DNA of 64,000 bases from Amorphochlora amoebiformis. Taxonomy: Eukaryota; Cercozoa; Chlorarachniophyceae. Every line of letters begins with the position of its first letter. Positions within the stretch are counted from its first letter, which is position 1. Shown here piece by piece: positions 1-64,000 of this stretch. The position numbers and the translations under genes were made by a program. The notes beneath the pieces were generated by a model. That model saw nothing but the letters and a program-made list of their open reading frames with translations, was not told the DNA's origin and did not search any database. The stretch covers positions 248,001 through 312,000 of the forward strand of contig BAAHQB010000136.1 in the NCBI GenBank assembly GCA_054601695.1, read 5' to 3'.

Positions 1-106
1 ATATATATATATATTTATTTATATATATTATATATATATATATATATATATTTATATAGATATACATATATACTGATACATTTATATATAATGTAATATA
101 TAATAC

Positions 107-7992
<7,886 letters not shown>

Positions 7993-8563
7993 TCTTCTCG
8001 TAGCGAATCGTATAGTTGGTAGAGGCTTTGTCTAAATCGCATTTTATTCGATAAGAATTCAAATGTGTAGGGAAATGATATACATCGGATCATCAAGTGC
8101 AATCAACACTCCTGGAATCTCACCTCGTCAAATTTAGGATACTTTTCCTCTTTTCCCTCCTTTTCATTCTTCAGTTCGTTTCGCACTTTCCCCTCGATTT
8201 TCGCTTCCTCCTGCCTTGGAGGTCGTTCGGTTGGCGGCAAAACTTCGATGGCGCTGGTCTCAACCAATCTTGGCATCTCCACGTCTGACATCCATCCCAC
8301 ACCCCTCTAAAAGTCGGAATGTCAAAAAGGTATTGGGTATATCAGGCTATATTATGTATAATTATCTATGTAGAAATATACGTATATCAGAAAAGGATAT
8401 ATGCTGGATATCGATACTTCGATACCCATGAGATAATTGCAGAAGGCAGTTTAGTTGTGTGGGGCCCGCTCTTGCTTGCCCCCCTTGGCTCGGCCTGCCA
8501 GACGCACAGCCACTTCTGAACGTCCTGGAGCGTGGGATATCCAATCTGCTTCCTGACGGCTCA
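7993..8563. promoter_or_regulatory. Divergent intergenic region, BTB-BACK gene and giant coiled-coil gene
   Basis: About 570 bp separates the two proposed start codons (7992 on minus, 8564 on plus). It is free of long TA runs, unlike its flanks. It includes a CT-rich stretch near 8145-8215 and a possible plus-strand exon at 8175-8329, which would be 5' leader for the right-hand gene. No specific promoter motif was identified; a shared promoter is an inference from the divergent layout. Confidence 0.4.
8175..8329 (+). other. Possible 5' exon of the giant coiled-coil gene
   Basis: The segment follows a TTCATTCTTCAG acceptor and ends at AAAAAG with a GTATTG donor. It is open in the frame that continues in phase into 8450 but contains no ATG in that frame. 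It is either a 5' untranslated exon or part of a longer N-terminus whose start I cannot find. It could also be chance. Confidence 0.3.
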
Positions 8564-36444
<27,881 letters not shown>

Positions 36445-36455
36445 CTAATATATAC

Positions 36456-36492
<37 letters not shown>

Positions 36493-36992
36493 TATAATAT
36501 ATCATAAAAAGGAGGGGGGTTAGAGAGTTAGAGCGATCGAGAGAGATCGAGATGAGACAGCAGGAAGAGAGAGAGAGAGAGCGCGAAATAGACAGCAAAA
36601 AGAGAGAGACGCAAAGAGGGTAAGCTAAAGAGAAAGAGAGCGCGAGAAGTACACAAGCATAAGTATCATCCGGAGTTTTATCATTTGAAACCCTGCTACA
36701 TTTACTCCTCTCAAGGTCATTATCTACGGAAACAGTTACACGTCCATACCAATACGTGCTCTCGCGTGTTGTAACATGTTACTCTGTACCTCTCTCCCTC
36801 TCCTTCTCTCTTTCCGTCATGGCTTTGCCCAACTGACCATTGTGTTCAGCTCTAACTTTCTCGCTTTCTTTTTGCTCTCTCTCTCTATCTCTCTTGCTCC
36901 CAATCCCTCTCTCTCTTGCTCCATGTTCTTGTTTGTCTATATTTGATCGCTTACTTTTAATATCACTCCAGATAACAACTTCATGTATATAT

Positions 36993-37045
<53 letters not shown>

Positions 37046-37191
37046 CATACATATTATATATATATATATCCCCTCCCTCTCCCACTTCCTCTCTCTATCC
37101 CTCTCGCTTACCCCCTAGCCTAACCCTAACCCCGATTTGAGCCTGATAACCTCTTCACGCGAAAGCCGAACCCTCCTCCCCACCCTGAACC
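36445..37191. other. Intergenic or 5' region between two minus-strand genes
   Basis: Contains a GA-rich tract (36520-36650), a unique AT/GC-mixed stretch (36650-36780), CT-rich sequence (36785-36930), TA repeat (36985-37070) and degenerate CCCTAA units (37110-37190). A minus-strand ATG at 36720 opens 30-odd codons but does not join in phase to the exons on its left. I see no RNA gene. Confidence 0.5.
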
Positions 37192-37439
37192 CTAGCCAAA
37201 ACTATACTCCTGGGGATATAACCTCTCTACTATCATCTTATTGGTAGCCTTTTCGACGGTGTGGATGAGATTGGCCAGCTTGTGAGCAGGGCAGCCTTTT
37301 GATTCGAGGTCCGATATGTGACTTTCGGTGCAGTTGACTATCTCAGGAGGTTTCTGTTGGGATGTATGTTGTGCGCATATGTATTTTTGTGTGGATTTGT
37401 GTGAAAAGGTATGTGTGTGAATGTATTTGTGTGTAAGTG

Positions 37440-37501
<62 letters not shown>

Positions 37502-37907
37502 GTATAACAGACTAGCACTAACACCGAAACCCTAACCCTAACACCCACATCCTAACCCTATCACCCAAACCCTAACGCTAACCCTAACCGTAACCCTAAC
37601 GCTAACCCTAACCCTAACCCTAACCCTAACACCCAAACCCTAACGCTAACCCCCACCCTAGCACTAACACCCAAACCCTTACCCTAACCCTAACAATAAC
37701 ACCCAAACCCTAACGCTAGCTCCAACCCTAGCAGTAACACCCAAACCCTTACCCTAACCCTAACCCTAACCCTAACAACACTAACGCTAACCCTAACCCT
37801 AGCACTAACACCCAAACCCTAACCATATATATATGTGTGTGTGTGTGTGTACATATAAATATATCAATATTCGTAAGCAAATTTTTATATATGTATAATA
37901 CATGTGC

Positions 37908-37959
<52 letters not shown>

Positions 37960-38968
37960 ATATGTGTGTATGTATATTATATCTGTCTCTCGCTTGCTTC
38001 TCTCACCCTTTTCTCACCTTTCTCCCTACCACCTCTACCTTTCTCTCCCTCCACCTCTCTCTCGCCTCTCTCTCACCCCTCCCTCTTAATTTGATCACCT
38101 TTGCCTCAGCACACAGCAATCGAAGGCGTTGAAGACATATCCTTGATTCCTCGACAGTCAATCGATCGCTGTCGTCGCCCCCATCACCTCCTCTCCTCGT
38201 GCCCTGCGCGGAAATCGAGCGATTACCAATGCTACGGTTAACACGGGCTTGGGCCTCATGATGCTTTCGTATCGGCGTTATCCGGGGATGATGAGAAGGT
38301 CTAGTCTTGTTCGGGTGAAGATTGCCCTCAATTCGAGGGATGTGGTTTGTAGGTTGGGCTTTGTGGGTGAGACTTTGGACAGTTGTATGTGAACTTAGGG
38401 CTGATTTTGGCGTCTTGGATTCCTCGATAGAGTTCACTGCTGCCTCCCGACCTGCTCGTTTTTTTGAATTCGACATGGACTTGGACTTCAGTTTGGACGT
38501 CGGCTTGGATAGGGTTTCGTTGCGGATCCGATGCTGCTGCTCGTGCTGCAACGCGGCCTGCATCGTCAAGTTGAAATTCGTCGCGTTGGCAGCTCGTTGG
38601 GTCGCGATGATTGGGATCTTACACAAGAGTAATGCAATCAGAATTCAGATCGCCGTCGTTGTATTCAGCCATACCTGGTTCTCGACCCGCCTTTCCTTGA
38701 ATCTCACGCGATCTGCACCTGTAACTTGACGCTGGGACACTAGTAAAGGCTCTGGAAAACCTTCTGCCTGAAAATCATTTTCGGGTACGAACTCAAAGTC
38801 GCCCATGAGCCCGTTGTCTGCTGATTCCATCTCCATAGTCAGATCGCCAATGCTAGCGCTGGTTCCTTTGGTCATCTTGTCCGTATCAAAGATTGGGAGG
38901 CGGGGAGAAGCCTGGAGTTCCTGGGTCCCGCAGACGAGTGCAAGGATGCCCAGGAGGAACCACCCCAT
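37192..38968 (-). CDS. Predicted secreted protein, three exons, 324 aa
   Basis: Exons 38968-38675, 38617-38099 and 37353-37192 (TAG stop), all phase 0, give 324 aa. The introns are 57 nt and about 745 nt. The N-terminus MGWFLLGILALVCGTQELQA is a textbook signal peptide, with cleavage likely after residue 20. An in-frame TTG lies upstream, but the ATG at 38968 places the signal sequence at the start. The mature chain is acidic first (DTDKMTKGTSASIGDLTMEM), then long, basic and probably disordered. It ends in a Cys-containing segment (RICLQRLRLLCAEAK, VNCTESHISDLESKGC, LANLIHTVEKATNKM) that looks helical and folded. No family is recognised; extracellular or lumenal location is inferred. It is divergently transcribed from the kinesin gene. 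Confidence 0.75.
37530..37826 (+). repeat. Telomere-like CCCTAA array in intron of the secreted-protein gene
   Basis: Units of AACCCTAACCCTAACACCC with a secondary period made by CACCCAAACCCTAACGCTA. It lies in the intron between exons 2 and 3 of the secreted-protein gene, next to TA and CT repeats. Confidence 0.85.
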
Positions 38969-39142
38969 GGGAAAGTGGTTCAAACCTCCATTGTACGACA
39001 ATAGTTTGTCGGCGATAGAAAATAGAAAGTCGGTTAAATATTATTTTTTTTTCGCCGATGGAAAATAGAAAGTCGGTTAAATTATTTTTTTTTTCGCCGA
39101 TATTTTCCCCGCCGCCTCGTCTCCATCCAGCAGCTGGCCGAG
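38969..39142. promoter_or_regulatory. Compact bidirectional promoter with 42-43-bp repeat
   Basis: Only 174 bp lie between the ATG of the secreted-protein gene and that of the kinesin. A unit CGATAGAAAATAGAAAGTCG plus GTTAAAT and a T-run ending TTTCGCCGA starts at 39013, 39056 and, partially, 39098. TCGGCGA (39009-39015) and TCGCCGA (39052-39058, 39094-39100) are inverted copies of one another. TTTTCCCCGCC follows at about 39103. The TTTTCGCCG and TTTTCCCCGCC sites resemble E2F-type sites; that is an inference. No TATA box is evident in the segment, although AT-rich sequence is present. Confidence 0.6.
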
Positions 39143-50441
<11,299 letters not shown>

Positions 50442-50978
50442 GAGTCTTCATTCAGTAGCTAATCGCCGTTGCAGCCACTGGACCTACGCAAGCCCAGAGT
50501 ATGGCTAGGTATTGGAGATATCGAATATTTAGCCATTGCATGCAGTACATCTACTAGATCTAGTACATATGTTCTAAAAAGAACTAGTGAACATACTAGC
50601 TTCGGATGGCCGTCGGCGGCCGCTTAAAGTTAATGTTAATCAATAAATAAGTTGATCATTTGGATCCTAGAGATAAAGCATTTCTATATTTATCGACCTC
50701 GATTGGCAGAACTAGAATGAGTACTAGCTCGATGACCTATGATATCCGATGACTTGTCTGTGGAGTCTAGCGGACTGTGATAATACTAAATAAATGTACT
50801 ACAGTACTATCTATTTACTAATATAGCAACTTATTAGCAAGTACGTATACGTAGTATTCTAGGTAATGTGATCATAGAACATTTGCTTAAGATTTGAATT
50901 TATATATTTCATCAAGATTACGTTCATAAGAGAGTTAATTCAGCCGCAGCAATACTAGCAATAGAAGCTTATTGTAGT
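50442..50978. other. Tail-to-tail intergenic region, kinesin and NOL11
   Basis: 537 bp of unique AT-rich sequence lies between the two stop codons. AATAAA at about 50642-50647 could serve the kinesin transcript. No open frame with splice support was found. Confidence 0.6.
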
Positions 50979-63954
<12,976 letters not shown>

Positions 63955-64000
63955 TTGCTATAAATCGCACGGGAAGCCTCGTGGTCCCGATGGACGCGGG

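Overview
This is a eukaryotic nuclear window with spliced genes and no prokaryotic signals. Much of it, probably more than half, is (TA)n microsatellite. Coding sequence occurs as small exons (9 to 385 nt) joined by GT-AG introns. I built gene models by hand from splice sites, conserved reading phase across each junction, and protein family motifs. The taxon is not resolved. NOL11, BTB-BACK and kinesin-14 genes, TTAGGG-type interstitial repeats, long introns and LTR-like elements fit a protist or early-branching holozoan, but nothing seen here fixes it.

Layout, left to right: (1) 107-7992, minus strand: BTB-BACK domain gene, C-terminus beyond the left edge. (2) 8564-33073, plus strand: a giant gene of about 43 coding exons for a roughly 1,230-residue protein. 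It has an N-terminal membrane anchor, a long Ala/Lys/Glu coiled coil from serially duplicated exons, and a multi-pass hydrophobic C-terminus. I recognise no family. Genes 1 and 2 are divergent. (3) 34678-36444, minus: fragmentary exons of an unrecognised gene. (4) 37192-38968, minus: a three-exon secreted protein of 324 aa. (5) 39143-50441, plus: a complete 35-exon kinesin-14 of 1016 aa with a C-terminal motor. It diverges from gene 4 across a 174-bp promoter. (6) 43667-44026, minus: an intronless zinc-finger gene nested in a kinesin intron. (7) 50979-63954, minus: a NOL11-like SSU-processome protein, tail-to-tail with the kinesin.

The main theme is exon birth and decay. Gene 2 holds four near-identical tandem copies of a 54-nt exon. 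At least three genes carry decayed exon copies beside the live exon, with in-frame stops or lost splice sites. Many acceptors are (TA)n ending in TAG rather than a pyrimidine tract. Other structure includes a 21-bp acceptor-like satellite, two intronic minisatellites, inverted telomere-like arrays inside an intron, two diverged LTR-like elements sharing a TGACGTCA site, and an 80-bp duplication at the last kinesin acceptor.

Neither transcripts nor database searches were available. Exon borders are predictions. The weakest are the 5' ends of genes 1, 2 and 7, the 22.4-kb exon of gene 2, and all of gene 3.
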